Positions 27,955 through 37,323 of a stretch of DNA of 64,000 nt are shown piece after piece (the first letter of the stretch is position 1; every line of letters starts with the position of its first letter). This DNA is from JAHEDH01 sp963745865 (GTDB lineage: Bacteria > Actinomycetota > Acidimicrobiia > Spongiisociales > ZC4RG35): positions 186,001 through 250,000 of the forward strand of contig CAVUYZ010000002.1 of NCBI GenBank assembly GCA_963745865.1, in the 5' to 3' direction. The notes below the pieces were generated by a model that worked only from the letters and a program-made list of their open reading frames with translations, was not told where the DNA came from and ran no database searches. A program made the position numbers and the translations under genes.

Positions 27955-27971
27955 CCGGTCTGGCAGTCGAT

Positions 27972-27999
27972 GCTCGCCGCCGTTCAAAGGGTGGCGAGC
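27972..27999. terminator. Hairpin between convergent genes
   Basis: GCTCGCC and GGCGAGC form a 7-bp stem around a 14-base loop between era and the convergent transglutaminase-like gene. There is no T tract; it could act as a weak bidirectional terminator. Confidence 0.35.
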
Positions 28000-28003
28000 C
28001 CTC

Positions 28004-28615
28004 TCAGCGGGCGAGCACGGCCAGACAGGCCGAGACCCATTCGTGTTCGTCGGCATCGGCCGAATAGGAGCTCTCGAGGTTGCGCAGCACCCGTCTGACG
28101 ATGTCTCTGGTCGGGACCGGCTCGAGCCAGCGCTTGTCGAGTCTGGGGTCACCGCCGATTGCACTGGCAATCAGGCCGGCAGCCTCGTCGAAGCCGATCG
28201 CTTCGCCGTAGTGGAACGGATCAACCATCTGGCCGGCTGCATAGACGACGAAGTGTCCGGGGAGGGCGACTCCCTGCATCTCCAGACCGGCCCGCCGCCC
28301 GACCTCCATCCAGATGATCGACAGCATGATCGGCACGCCGCGCCTGGTCTCGAGCACACGATTGATGAACGAGTTGTCCGGGTTGGGGTAGTCGTCGACG
28401 TTGCCGCCGATGCCGTGGCGGATCGCAATGACCCGTCGCATCGCCAGGTGGGTGACTCCCTGAATTTCGCTCGCAAGCACATCCAGCCGATCGAGAACCA
28501 TCGCCGGGTCGAGGTGCGGATAGGCGAATCTGGCGACCTCGATACAGGCGAGGTCGAGGCGATCGTTCTCGACGTGTTCGGCCAGTTGTGCAGCTCGATC
28601 GATGATTGCGGTCAC
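28004..28615 (-). CDS. Transglutaminase-like (SirB1-type) protein
   Basis: 203 aa. It matches the Transglut_core2/SirB1 N-terminal family through RRGVPIMLSIIWMEVGRRAG near residue 90 and MQGVALPGHFVVY near 113. DPFHYGEAIGFDEA follows. The classical catalytic Cys is absent from the visible core (the LSIIW position is Ser/Ile), so peptidase or transglutaminase activity is doubtful. It is convergent with era and divergent from the downstream SDR. Physiological role unknown. Confidence 0.85.
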   Translation of the reverse strand: MTAIIDRAAQLAEHVENDRLDLACIEVARFAYPHLDPAMVLDRLDVLASEIQGVTHLAMRRVIAIRHGIGGNVDDYPNPDNSFINRVLETRRGVPIMLSIIWMEVGRRAGLEMQGVALPGHFVVYAAGQMVDPFHYGEAIGFDEAAGLIASAIGGDPRLDKRWLEPVPTRDIVRRVLRNLESSYSADADEHEWVSACLAVLAR

Positions 28616-28655
28616 AGCGGCAGGGTACGCTCACATCGTTTCAGAGGGGAGTTTG

Positions 28656-29474
28656 ATGGGTCGATTGGACAGCCACGTGGCGCTGATCACGGGCGGAACG
28701 AGTGGAATCGGTCGCAGAACCATGGAGCGCTTCGTCGAGGAGGGCGCCAGGGTGGTCTTCACCGGTCGTCGAGCGGGCAAGGCAGCCGAGATCATCTCGT
28801 CGATCGGATCGGACGCGGTGTCGTTCGTTCGAGCCGATGTCATGAGTGAGTCCGATGTCGCCGCTGCGGTGGCCCATACCGTCGATCGGCACGGGAGGAT
28901 CGACTCGCTGTTCAACAATGCCGAAGCGCCGGGAGTCGGTGGGAGCATCCGCAACATCGACGCCGCAGACTTCGACGACACGGTGGCGCTCTTGCTCCGC
29001 TCGGTCATGTTCGGGATGAAACATGTCGCCCCGATCATGTTCGAACAGGGGTCCGGCTCGATCGTGAACAACGCAAGCGTTGCCGGGAATCGGGCCGGAT
29101 ACGGTCCTCATGTCTACTCGGCATGCAAAGCGGCGGTCGCCCATCTGACGCGTTCGGTCGCCACAGAGACGATCGAACACGGCGTCCGTGCCAACGCCAT
29201 CTCTCCCGGTTTCATCGCGACGCCGATCTTCGGTCGGTCGGCGGGACTGGCTCCGGACGATGCAGAAGATCGGATCGGGCGGCTGGATGCCATCTCCGGA
29301 GGACCCATAGGCGACTCGTCCGACATCGCTGATGCCGTCGTGTTCCTGGCATCGGATGAGTCGAGGTTCATCAACGGCGCCGACCTCGTCGTGGACGGCG
29401 GCATGACCCTCGGCCGATCGTGGCAGCAAGCAACGTCGGGCTTCAGTGCACTGAGCAAGACCCTTCGGAGCTGA
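28656..29474 (+). CDS. SDR family oxidoreductase
   Basis: 272 aa short-chain dehydrogenase/reductase. The nucleotide-binding motif is TGGTSGIG near residue 13, with NNAEAPG in place of the usual NNAG. The catalytic Ser lies in NNASVAG, and YSACK supplies Tyr and Lys. The C-terminal consensus is ASDESRFINGADLVVDGGM. The NAD(P)H preference and substrate are not clear. ATG 28656 is preceded by GAGGGGAG, a strong ribosome binding site. It stands alone between divergent and unrelated genes. Confidence 0.92.
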   Translation: MGRLDSHVALITGGTSGIGRRTMERFVEEGARVVFTGRRAGKAAEIISSIGSDAVSFVRADVMSESDVAAAVAHTVDRHGRIDSLFNNAEAPGVGGSIRNIDAADFDDTVALLLRSVMFGMKHVAPIMFEQGSGSIVNNASVAGNRAGYGPHVYSACKAAVAHLTRSVATETIEHGVRANAISPGFIATPIFGRSAGLAPDDAEDRIGRLDAISGGPIGDSSDIADAVVFLASDESRFINGADLVVDGGMTLGRSWQQATSGFSALSKTLRS

Positions 29475-29614
29475 GGGCGTTCCCGGCCTCTGGCGGGGAT
29501 GCGAGGGCCGCTTCGTTGGGTCGGAAGAGGACCCCTGACCGAGGGGCGCACCGACGGGAACCCGCGAGATGACCGAGCCGTCTCATCGCGAGAGTCTTAC
29601 GCCTAGGAGGAACC

Positions 29615-30187
29615 ATGCGATTCGCATCTGCACTGCTCGTTGCAGTCGTCGTTGCGGCTTGCGGCGGCAGCGTCGCAGACACGGCGACCACGACGACGCA
29701 GCCGTCGACGACAGTCACCACGCAACCGACATCAACGACCACCACACGACCGTCGACGACGACCTCAGTCTCCGTCAACGAGCTCCTGTTCGGTGAGCTC
29801 GTCGCGTTCGAGGGGGAGGACGGGACGGTGAACGTGACCGTTGAGCTCGAAGAGCTGCTGTCCGGCGACGAGGCAGTCAGCGCAGCCCGTGCGGACGGTT
29901 TCATCGGCGAGAACGAGGCCCTGCCGAACGACTACTACATTCGGGATCTGGGGGAGGAGCTCACACTTCCGGTGTCTCCGGATGTGTCTGTCATCCTCCA
30001 GGCCTGCTACGAGAGCGGTCCGTGCGTGACGGAGGAGGCCGTTGACCTCGACACCTGGAGCGTTCTGCTCGGTGGAGAGGAGGATGCGGGACTCGATTGG
30101 CAGTGGTATGGAGCGGGATACCTCCCGTATTGGTGGCATGTGACCGACGGAGCTGTCGTCCTCATCGAGGAGCAGTACCTGCCCTGA
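29615..30187 (+). CDS. Hypothetical lipoprotein with Thr-rich linker
   Basis: 190 aa. The N-terminal signal peptide ends in a lipobox (VVVAACGG, Cys 16), followed by a Thr/Ser/Gln/Pro-rich linker to about residue 50. The remaining 140-residue domain has paired Cys (LQACYESGPCV) and many acidic residues. It ends with an aromatic segment (DWQWYGAGYLPYWWHV). No family recognised. The AGGAGGAACC ribosome binding site before ATG 29615 is near perfect. It presumably sits outside the membrane, attached by lipid. Confidence 0.82.
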   Translation: MRFASALLVAVVVAACGGSVADTATTTTQPSTTVTTQPTSTTTTRPSTTTSVSVNELLFGELVAFEGEDGTVNVTVELEELLSGDEAVSAARADGFIGENEALPNDYYIRDLGEELTLPVSPDVSVILQACYESGPCVTEEAVDLDTWSVLLGGEEDAGLDWQWYGAGYLPYWWHVTDGAVVLIEEQYLP

Positions 30188-30555
30188 TCGCCCGTGCGGG
30201 ACCTCGCCCCCGTGTGGCGTTCCCTGTGAGATCCACCCGGCATCGGCATGACGTCAGCGCGGAGCGCTCACCGATCTCGTCGTGGATGTCGGGTCATGCT
30301 CCGACTCACGTGACGGCAGGCGATGTCGCCTTCGGTGATCCGGAGACCGTGGGAGCCGAATTCTTCCACATGGCGCAACCGCGTCCCATGAATCCTGACT
30401 CGGACCTCCTCGAGACGGTGATCGTGGTCAGCTTGCTCGCCGCCTTGCTCGTCGCACTCGTAGCCCCCTCATCCCGGACGCCGATCGGGCTCGCTGATCA
30501 AGTGGGGAGCGGCTTCGATGCGGGGTTCACTGAATCGCGGGCGAAGATCACGCGT
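30188..30555. other. Gene-free stretch between lipoprotein and PCD genes
   Basis: About 370 bases. The only candidate is a hydrophobic open frame at ATG 30389 (MNPDSDLLETVIVVSLLAAL), but it continues into sequence antisense to the PCD gene and has no ribosome binding site. I see no RNA gene, repeat or clear promoter here. Confidence 0.5.
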
Positions 30556-30834
30556 TCAGCCGAGCGCGTCGATCTCCCGGGCGAGGTCGATGTCCTTCGA
30601 TGTGAGTCCGCCGGCGTCGTGGGTCGTGAGTGCGATCGACACCTTCGTGTAACGGACGTCGATGTCGGGATGATGAAATGCTTTCTCCGCCACGACCCCG
30701 ACTGCTGCAACGAAACCGATGGCGGAGGCAAACGAGGAGTGTTCGAAGGTCCTGTGCAGCGTTTCGCCGTCGATGGTCCAGGCGGGATATTCGTCGAGAA
30801 AGGATGTTCTGGCGTCGTGATCGAGGAGGTCCAT
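30556..30834 (-). CDS. 4a-hydroxytetrahydrobiopterin dehydratase (PCD-like)
   Basis: 92 aa, typical for pterin-4a-carbinolamine dehydratase. The family signature is present: TFEHSSFASAIGFVAAVG, then HHPDIDVRYTKVSIALTTHDAGGLT, with the catalytic His pair in HHPD and the third in TTHD. The enzyme recycles pterin cofactors; in bacteria lacking aromatic hydroxylases its role is less clear and may lie in molybdopterin or folate metabolism. It lies 36 bases downstream of uppS on the same strand. Confidence 0.92.
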   Translation of the reverse strand: MDLLDHDARTSFLDEYPAWTIDGETLHRTFEHSSFASAIGFVAAVGVVAEKAFHHPDIDVRYTKVSIALTTHDAGGLTSKDIDLAREIDALG

Positions 30835-30870
30835 CCCCCAACCGTACCCAGACCGCCCGGATCGGGTCGA

Positions 30871-31641
30871 TCACCCGCTGGTTGGATCGCTACCGGACCG
30901 GTCGACGGCGCTGCCAAAACGGCGGTCTCGATGCTGGTACTCCACGATGGCGTCGAGCAGGGCGTTGCGGTCGAAGTCCGGCCAGAGAATGCCCGGGAAG
31001 ACGAACTCGGCGTAGGCAGCCTGCCACAGCAGAAAATTGGATATCCGGTGCTCGCCGGACGAGCGGATCACCAGGTCGACTTGCGGCATCTCCGGCACTG
31101 CCAGATTGCGGGCAACGGTGTCCTCTGTGATCTCGTCGGGATCCAGATCGCCGTCTCTGGCCGCCGTTGCGATGCGTCGCGCCGCTTGGGTGATCTCCCA
31201 GCGGCTTCCGTAATTGAACGCGAACACCATCGTCATGCCGGTGTTGTCTGCGGTGAGTGTCTCGCTCTCCCGCATCCGGACCCGGTTCCGCTCGGGGATT
31301 CGGTCGTCGTCGAGATCGCCTGCGAATCGGATCCGCATGTTCCAGTCGTGAAGGATGTCACGTCGTCGGACGAGGAGGTCCTCGTTGAACCACATCAGGA
31401 ACTGGACCTCCTCCTCGGATCGATTCCAGTTCTCGGTCGAGAACGTGAATGCGGTGAGCCATTCGACGCCCATGTCGGCGGCTCCGCGGATGCAATCGAA
31501 GAGCGCCTCCTCGCCGGCTCGATGGCCTTCGGTTCGATGCAGCCCTCGTTCATTCGCCCAGCGTCCATTCCCGTCAAGGATCAAGCCCACGTGGCGGGGA
31601 ACACGATCTCGATCGAGCCGGGACAGATCGAGATCGGTCAT
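30871..31641 (-). CDS. uppS: Isoprenyl transferase (undecaprenyl diphosphate synthase family)
   Basis: 256 aa cis-prenyltransferase that makes the polyprenyl carrier for cell-wall synthesis. The signature begins HVGLILDGNGRWANERGL near residue 17, with the catalytic Asp in ILDGN. Then come FTFSTENWNRS, FAFNYGSRWEI and the C-terminal DLVIRSSGEHRISNFLLWQ with EFVFPGILWPDF. The start overlaps the recO stop (ATGA). In actinobacteria several paralogues of different chain length occur, so the exact product length is not assigned. Confidence 0.95.
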   Translation of the reverse strand: MTDLDLSRLDRDRVPRHVGLILDGNGRWANERGLHRTEGHRAGEEALFDCIRGAADMGVEWLTAFTFSTENWNRSEEEVQFLMWFNEDLLVRRRDILHDWNMRIRFAGDLDDDRIPERNRVRMRESETLTADNTGMTMVFAFNYGSRWEITQAARRIATAARDGDLDPDEITEDTVARNLAVPEMPQVDLVIRSSGEHRISNFLLWQAAYAEFVFPGILWPDFDRNALLDAIVEYQHRDRRFGSAVDRSGSDPTSG

Positions 31642-32354
31642 GATCCGAGGATGGCGAGGCTGGAGAGCCTCCGTTCGAGGTGATACTCCATGAAGCGCCG
31701 GACGACGCCCATCGACTCACCTGACATCGAGGCGTCGGCCGGCGGCAGATCGTCGAGGCCGGCGACTGCGAGCGTTGCGAGGTGGGTCGTGAGGCCCGGT
31801 CGGAGTCTCACCGCCCCATCGGGTCGACATGTCTCGCACACGACACCGCCGGCCGAGAAGCTGAAGCGCTGGAGGCCGGTGTCACGTCCGCATCCGGCGC
31901 AGACGTCCAGCGAGGGTGCGAGACCGATCACCGTTGCGAGCTGCAAGAGGAACGCGGTCACGAAATCGGGGTGCAGCGGACCTCGGTCGAGGCTGCCGAG
32001 TCCGGTCGAAAACAGCTCGAACAGGGCAACCGAGGACTCGCGCTCTTGTGCGACGGCGTCGACGGCCTCGGCCATCGTCGATGCCGCAGTGACCCTGCCG
32101 AGATCAGTGCGCAGCCGCGGATGAGCGTCCCGCACCGACACCTGGTTGATGATGTCCAGGTTGCGTCCCTCGTAGAGGACGAGGTCGACGTCGCTGAACG
32201 GTTCGAGGCGGCCGCCGATCCTGCTCTTGGTCTTGCGAACGCCTTTTGCGACGGTGCGCAGTTTCCCGTGCTGGGGGCTGATGAGGATCACGATCCGATC
32301 TGCCTCACCGAAGGCGTACGTGCGGAGAACGATCCCCCGGTCGTGGCGGAGCAT
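31638..32354 (-). CDS. recO: DNA repair protein RecO
   Basis: 238 aa from ATG 32354. RecO helps RecR load RecA on SSB-coated DNA. The OB-fold N-terminus reads RGIVLRTYAFGEADRIVIL and KLRTVAKGVRKTKSRIGG. The middle is helical and the zinc finger has CAGCGRDTG and CETCRPDG. The frame stays open about 635 codons upstream, antisense to glyS, but that extension has no homology. It is coupled to uppS downstream and divergent from glyS. Confidence 0.94.
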   Translation of the reverse strand: MLRHDRGIVLRTYAFGEADRIVILISPQHGKLRTVAKGVRKTKSRIGGRLEPFSDVDLVLYEGRNLDIINQVSVRDAHPRLRTDLGRVTAASTMAEAVDAVAQERESSVALFELFSTGLGSLDRGPLHPDFVTAFLLQLATVIGLAPSLDVCAGCGRDTGLQRFSFSAGGVVCETCRPDGAVRLRPGLTTHLATLAVAGLDDLPPADASMSGESMGVVRRFMEYHLERRLSSLAILGS

Positions 32355-32432
32355 GTGCGGAGGATACGGCGGAATCGGGCGAATTCCGGCGATGTCGTAC
32401 ACTCTCGACGTTCCCGAAACCGTGTGATTCCC

Positions 32433-33740
32433 ATGACTGCTGACTTCGATACCATCGTCAATCTCTCCAAGCGGCGAGGCTTCGTCTTCCCGTCGTCGGA
32501 GATCTATGGCGGCCTCCGATCGGCGTATGACTACGGTCCGCTCGGCGTCAACCTCCTGCGCAACGTCAAGGATGCGTGGTGGCGGTCGATGGTCCAGGAG
32601 CGGGGCGACGTTGTCGGGCTCGACTCGGCGATTCTCCAGGCGCGTGAGGTGTGGCAGGCATCCGGTCACGAGGCGGTCTTCACCGATCCGCTCGTCGAGT
32701 GCTCCAACTGCAACAGCCGCCAGCGGGTCGACAAGCTCGACGATCCCGACCAGTGCCCGAACTGCGGGATGCGAGGCACGTTCGGCGAGCCGAAGCAGTT
32801 CAATCTGATGTTTCGCACTCACATGGGCCCGGTCGAGAGCTCCGAGAACATGGTCTATCTCCGTCCCGAGACGGCCCAGGGCATCTTCATCAACTACGAG
32901 AACGTCCGGCGGACGAACCGACTCAAGTTGCCGTTCGGGATCGCCCAGGTCGGCAAGTCGTTCCGCAACGAGATCACTCCCGGCCAGTTCGTGTTCCGAA
33001 CTCGAGAGTTCGAACAGATGGAGATGGAGTTCTTCTGCGAGCCGTCCGCCTCTCCGAGTTGGTTCGACTATTGGGTGCAGCGACGCCACGAGTGGTACAT
33101 CGACCTCGGCATGAATCCAGATAACATCCGGATCAGGCCCCACGCCTCCGACGAGCTGAGCCACTACTCCGCCGGAACCGTCGACATCGAATACCGCTTC
33201 CCCTGGGGTTGGGACGAACTGGAGGGAGTCGCCAACCGGACCGATTTCGACCTCCGCCAGCACCAGGAGCACTCTGGTCAGGATCTCCAGTACTTCGACC
33301 AGGAGTCGGACGAACGGTTCTTCCCCCACGTCATCGAGCCGGCCGCAGGTGCCACCCGGACGACGTTCGCCTTTCTCATCGACGGATACCACGACGAGGA
33401 AGTCGACGGGGAGACCCGCACGGTCCTCCAGATCGACAAGCGACTCGCCCCGTATCAACTCGCGGTCTTGCCGTTGTCGAAGAAGCCAGAACTGGTTGAA
33501 CCCGCCACCGCGCTGGCCGATGATCTCCGCCGGCAGTACATGCTCGAACTCGACGTCACGCAATCGATCGGGCGCCGATATCGGCGTCAAGATGAGATCG
33601 GCACCCCCTATTGCATCACCTTCGACTTCGACACGCTCGATGACCAGGCCGTGACCGTTCGAGATCGCGACTCGATGGAACAAGACCGCGTGTCGATGTC
33701 CAAGCTGGGCGACTACCTCCAGACGAAGTTCGACGTCTGA
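32433..33740 (+). CDS. glyS: Glycine--tRNA ligase (dimeric type)
   Basis: 435 aa, the single-chain dimeric class II enzyme used by actinobacteria. It begins TIVNLSKRRGFVFPSSEIYG. A zinc-binding-like CSNCNSRQ with CPNCGMRG lies near residues 90-110. Class II motif 2 is GKSFRNEITPGQFVFRTREF and motif 3 lies in AAGATRTTFAFLIDGY. The anticodon-binding domain follows (PYQLAVLPLSKK). ATG 32433 is the first start of the conserved N-terminus. It is divergent from recO. Confidence 0.97.
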   Translation: MTADFDTIVNLSKRRGFVFPSSEIYGGLRSAYDYGPLGVNLLRNVKDAWWRSMVQERGDVVGLDSAILQAREVWQASGHEAVFTDPLVECSNCNSRQRVDKLDDPDQCPNCGMRGTFGEPKQFNLMFRTHMGPVESSENMVYLRPETAQGIFINYENVRRTNRLKLPFGIAQVGKSFRNEITPGQFVFRTREFEQMEMEFFCEPSASPSWFDYWVQRRHEWYIDLGMNPDNIRIRPHASDELSHYSAGTVDIEYRFPWGWDELEGVANRTDFDLRQHQEHSGQDLQYFDQESDERFFPHVIEPAAGATRTTFAFLIDGYHDEEVDGETRTVLQIDKRLAPYQLAVLPLSKKPELVEPATALADDLRRQYMLELDVTQSIGRRYRRQDEIGTPYCITFDFDTLDDQAVTVRDRDSMEQDRVSMSKLGDYLQTKFDV

Positions 33741-33882
33741 GCAAGCGGGCGAATCGGCCGGCTCAGCGTCACCATCGGGCGTGCTGCTGCCAACCCGTGG
33801 GCCGAGCTCGGACTCGACCCTGCATTCCCGGCTTCTCTCTGACCCCGGTAAGTTTTGATACGACAGCAACAGGAGACACAAC

Positions 33883-34305
33883 ATGCCAGTGACAGACGCA
33901 AGCGCCGTATGGAACGGATCGATCGGCGAGGGAAGCGGCACCATGAAGATGTCGAGCTGGGAGGGCCAGTACTCCACCCCGCTCCGCTTCCAGAAAGAAG
34001 GCGAAGGGACGAGCCCCGAGGAACTGCTCGCCGCAGCCCACGCCGGCTGCTTTTCAATGCAGTTGTCTGCGCTTCTCACACGTGGTGGCCATGTGCCGAC
34101 CAGCATCGAGACATCTGCGAGCGTCGATCTCCAGAAGCTCGAAGACGGTTGGGCAATCGTGGCCGTCGAGTTGACGACCAGCGCTGACGTGCCCGGCATC
34201 GAGGAAGATGCGTTCGCCGAGTTCGCCGCCACGGCAAAGGAGACGTGCCCCGTTTCCAAGCTCTATGCGAGTGCGTCGATCACCCTCAACGCCACGCTGA
34301 AGTGA
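33883..34305 (+). CDS. OsmC family peroxiredoxin
   Basis: 140 aa. OsmC/Ohr proteins reduce organic hydroperoxides with two Cys. Here they are in LLAAAHAGCFSMQLS near residue 57 and AKETCPVSKLY near 124. It starts MPVTDASAVWNGSIGEG with the OsmC-like GTSPEELLAAAHA block, so the OsmC rather than the Ohr subgroup. AGGAG lies 9 bases before ATG. A long GC hairpin follows at 34313. Confidence 0.93.
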   Translation: MPVTDASAVWNGSIGEGSGTMKMSSWEGQYSTPLRFQKEGEGTSPEELLAAAHAGCFSMQLSALLTRGGHVPTSIETSASVDLQKLEDGWAIVAVELTTSADVPGIEEDAFAEFAATAKETCPVSKLYASASITLNATLK

Positions 34306-34312
34306 CCGAATC

Positions 34313-34345
34313 GGAGCGGCGGTCCCGCCATCGGGCCGCCGCTCC
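34313..34345. terminator. GC-rich hairpin after osmC-like gene
   Basis: GGAGCGGCGG pairs perfectly with CCGCCGCTCC around a 13-base loop, 8 bases after the stop. There is no T run, as is common for actinobacterial terminators, so termination is likely but not certain. Confidence 0.6.
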
Positions 34346-34443
34346 GACCAGCCGAGTCCTCTGGCTGCCATTGGGACTCCCTTGGGTTTACTCAGCCCAA
34401 TCGCCCACCTTCGGCATCGGACGAATCCCCGTACCATGGGACC

Positions 34444-36189
34444 ATGGCCTTTGCAGACGATGATCGGGACCGTATTCGGGCTGCGGTGAACATCGTCGAT
34501 CTGGCATCGGCAGTTACGACGGTGAAGAAATCGGGTCGCAACCACATGGCGATCTGCCCGTTTCATCAAGAGAAGACACCTTCGATGTCCCTCGATGTGG
34601 CACGCGGCCTCTATTACTGCCACGGCTGCCACATGAAGGGCGACATCTTCACCTTCGTCCAGGAGACGGAAGGCTTGACCTTCCCCGAAGCGATGGAACG
34701 CTTGGCCGGGCAGGCGGGGATCACGTTGACGAGGGACCCGGGTGCCGAGCGTCGCCACGGGCAGAAGAAATCACTGGCCGAAGCGACCGCCGCCGCCGCC
34801 GACTTCTATCACTCGACCCTCATGAACGCCCCTGAGGCCGGGCATGCTCGCGCCTATCTCCGTACCCGTGGGTATGACGCCGAGGTCGTGAGCGACTTCA
34901 AACTCGGATACGCCCCCCACGGTGACCGGTGGGACCATCTCGTCCGCGAGCTCAGGGCGCGGGGGATCGCCGACAACGTCATGGTCGCTGCGGGCCTGGC
35001 GCGCAAGGGACGGAGCGGCGGGCTCTACGACCTGTTCCGAGACCGTGTGATGTTCCCGACCTACGACCTGCAGGGGTCGCCGGTCGGGTTCGGTGGCAGG
35101 GTGCTCGGCGATGACACCCCGAAGTACCTCAACACTCCGGAGACGGCGCTGTACAAGAAGTCAGAGTTGATGTACGGGATGAACCGCTCGCGTCGTGAGA
35201 TTCAGCGACGCGGTCTCGCCGTCATCGTCGAGGGATATACCGACGTCATCGCCATGCACACGAACGGCCTTCCGATTGCGGTGGCGACCAACGGGACGGC
35301 CCTCGGCGATGGGCATTTCGAGCTCCTCAGACGGTTCACTGATCGGATTGTGATGGCGTTCGACTCCGATGCCGCCGGCGGTCGGGCGGCTCTGCGCGGC
35401 GATGAGCTCGACATCCCGGTTCGGCTCGACCTCGATCTCCGGGTCGCCCGAATGCCGGAGGGTCGTGATCCGGCCGAGATGGTCCAGGAGGGTGAGGTCG
35501 CGATGCTCGAGGAGGCGATCGAGCACGCGATCCCGTTGGTCCAATTTCGAATCGAGAAGGAACTCGAGGATGTCGATGTCTCCGAACCCGAGTCCCGAGC
35601 GCGAGCGCTGAAGCGGCTTGGTCCGATCCTGTCGAAGGTCAACGAAGAGCTCGCCTTCACCGAATATGCACGGTTCGTGGCCGATCGGATCCGGACCGAC
35701 ATCGACACGGTCTTCGACTCGGTCGGCAAGCGTCGCCGCCGGAGCGCCCGCCCAACGCTGTCGAGGACGAGCGCCAATGGCGCAAGCCCGAGGGTCAGGG
35801 TCGAGCGCGAGTTGCTGCGTGCGATCCTCGCCGAGGGAGAGCCAGCAGTGAGGCTCGGGATCGAGCCGCGACACTTCAGCGATCCGGATCTCCGGTCGGC
35901 GTTCGAGTCGATCGTTCCGGCACTCGTCGACATCCAGCCAGGGTGTGCGGTCGAACTCCCTGAGTCGGATCTTCCGGGTGCCGTGATCGAGTTGGCGATG
36001 GAGTCGTCGCCGGTCGGCGGCGTCGACGACCTGTTCGGTCGGCTCAGGGGAATGGAGCTGGAGAACCAGGTCACCGCCCTCCGTGAGCGGTTGTCGGCAC
36101 TTCCTTCGGAAGAACAGACCTCTTCTCCCCTTGCCAAGGAATTGTTAGCTTTGCAGGAGGAGAAGAGGAGGTGGGAGCATCGTGGCTGA
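34444..36189 (+). CDS. dnaG: DNA primase DnaG
   Basis: 581 aa. The CHC2 zinc finger is CPFHQEKTPSMS with CHGCHMKGD near residues 39-66. The RNA polymerase core has LGYAPHGDRWDHL and VGFGGRVLGDDTPKYLN. The Toprim domain has VIVEGYTDVIAMH near 260 and MAFDSDAAG near 305. The C-terminal DnaB-interaction region is present but diverged. It makes RNA primers at the replication fork. The stop overlaps rpoD by 8 bases, the classical dnaG-rpoD macromolecular synthesis arrangement. Confidence 0.97.
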   Translation: MAFADDDRDRIRAAVNIVDLASAVTTVKKSGRNHMAICPFHQEKTPSMSLDVARGLYYCHGCHMKGDIFTFVQETEGLTFPEAMERLAGQAGITLTRDPGAERRHGQKKSLAEATAAAADFYHSTLMNAPEAGHARAYLRTRGYDAEVVSDFKLGYAPHGDRWDHLVRELRARGIADNVMVAAGLARKGRSGGLYDLFRDRVMFPTYDLQGSPVGFGGRVLGDDTPKYLNTPETALYKKSELMYGMNRSRREIQRRGLAVIVEGYTDVIAMHTNGLPIAVATNGTALGDGHFELLRRFTDRIVMAFDSDAAGGRAALRGDELDIPVRLDLDLRVARMPEGRDPAEMVQEGEVAMLEEAIEHAIPLVQFRIEKELEDVDVSEPESRARALKRLGPILSKVNEELAFTEYARFVADRIRTDIDTVFDSVGKRRRRSARPTLSRTSANGASPRVRVERELLRAILAEGEPAVRLGIEPRHFSDPDLRSAFESIVPALVDIQPGCAVELPESDLPGAVIELAMESSPVGGVDDLFGRLRGMELENQVTALRERLSALPSEEQTSSPLAKELLALQEEKRRWEHRG

Positions 36190-37323
36190 CGCACCGCAGA
36201 CCGTCGACGAGGTCGTCGAGCAACTGATCAAGCGCGGTTTGCAGCGCGGGTTCCTGACCGTTCACGAGGTTCAACAGGACCTGGTCGACGTGGAGGCGCC
36301 GCCGGATGAGTTCGAGACGGTGTTCGATCTCCTTCGCTCCAAGAAGATCCGGATTCAGGAGGATCAGAACGACGTCTTCGACGATCTCCTCGATGACGAG
36401 ACGGTCACCGTCTCCGATCCGGTCAAGATGTGGCTCAACGAGATCGGCCGATACAAGCTGCTGACCACCCAGCAGGAGGTCGAGCTGGCGATGCAACTCG
36501 AGGCGGGCAACCGAGGACAGGAGCGCCTCGACGCCGACGGCGAAGCGTCTCTCGATCGAGGATCGCACCTTGTTGCAGCGTCAGGTCCGCAAGGGCCATG
36601 CCGCCCACGAACGCCTCGTCGAAGCCAACCTCCGTCTGGTCGTCTCCATCGCCCGCAACTACATCGGACGGGGCATGGCGTTGCTCGACCTGATCCAGGA
36701 GGGCAATCTCGGGCTGATGCGGGCGGTCGACCGTTTCGACTATCGGCGTGGGTTCAAGTTCTCGACATATGCATCGTGGTGGATTCGCCAAGCGATCACT
36801 CGTGCCATCGCCGATCAAGCTCGCACCATTCGAGTGCCGATCCACGTGGTCGAGATGATCAACAAGCTGGTCAGGACACGTCGCGACCTCGCCCAGTCTC
36901 TGGGACGGGACCCGACGATCGACGAGATCGCCGCGGATCTCGAGATCGCACCCGACCGGGTCGAGGAGCTGTCCAAGATCGCCCAGTCGCCGGTGTCGCT
37001 CGAGACGCCAGTCGGTGAGGAAGAGAACTCGACCATCGGCGACTTCGTGGAGGACGGGAACGTCGAGGTTCCGGTGGAGGCTGCCACCTTCCGACTGCTC
37101 CAGGACTATCTCGCCAATGCCCTCGAAGGCCTGAACGACCGCGAGCGCGAGGTTCTGATCATGCGGTTCGGACTCGAGAACGGGAAGGTCAGCACGCTCG
37201 AAGAGGTGGGGGAGCGGTTCGGTGTGACCCGTGAGCGGATCCGCCAACTCGAGACGAAGGCACTCGCCAAAGCTTCGGCATCCCCAGAACGCCAGACGCC
37301 TCGAGGGGTTTCTCGAAGAGTGA
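36182..37323 (+). CDS. rpoD: RNA polymerase primary sigma factor (two apparent frameshifts)
   Basis: About 379 aa after removing extra bases near 36540-36545 and at 37269-37271. It starts GTG 36182 inside the dnaG end. Residues 1-60 form region 1.1 (VDEVVEQLIKRGLQRGFLT). DPVKMWLNEIGRYKLL is region 1.2. Region 2 has LRLVVSIARNYIGRGMALLD and FKFSTYASWWIRQAITRAIA. Region 4 has the helix-turn-helix EVGERFGVTRERIRQLE. The corrected end reads LRHPQNARRLEGFLEE and stops at 37323. Housekeeping sigma is essential, so a truly broken gene is implausible; the breaks are best explained as sequence errors. Confidence 0.95.

Noticed and set aside
30389..30560. Small membrane protein starting MNPDSDLLETVIVV
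   Set aside because: One hydrophobic segment only, no ribosome binding site, and it continues antisense into the PCD gene.
30097..31683. 528-codon plus-strand open frame
   Set aside because: It runs antisense to the PCD and uppS genes, which have clear family motifs; high GC keeps the opposite frame open.
31638..34259. RecO with a 635-residue N-terminal extension
   Set aside because: The extension is antisense to glyS; RecO homology begins at ATG 32354.
36182..37323. Programmed frameshifting in rpoD (also considered for dnaJ)
   Set aside because: No slippery heptamer or downstream structure is evident, two shifts per gene would be needed, and many unrelated genes show the same change.
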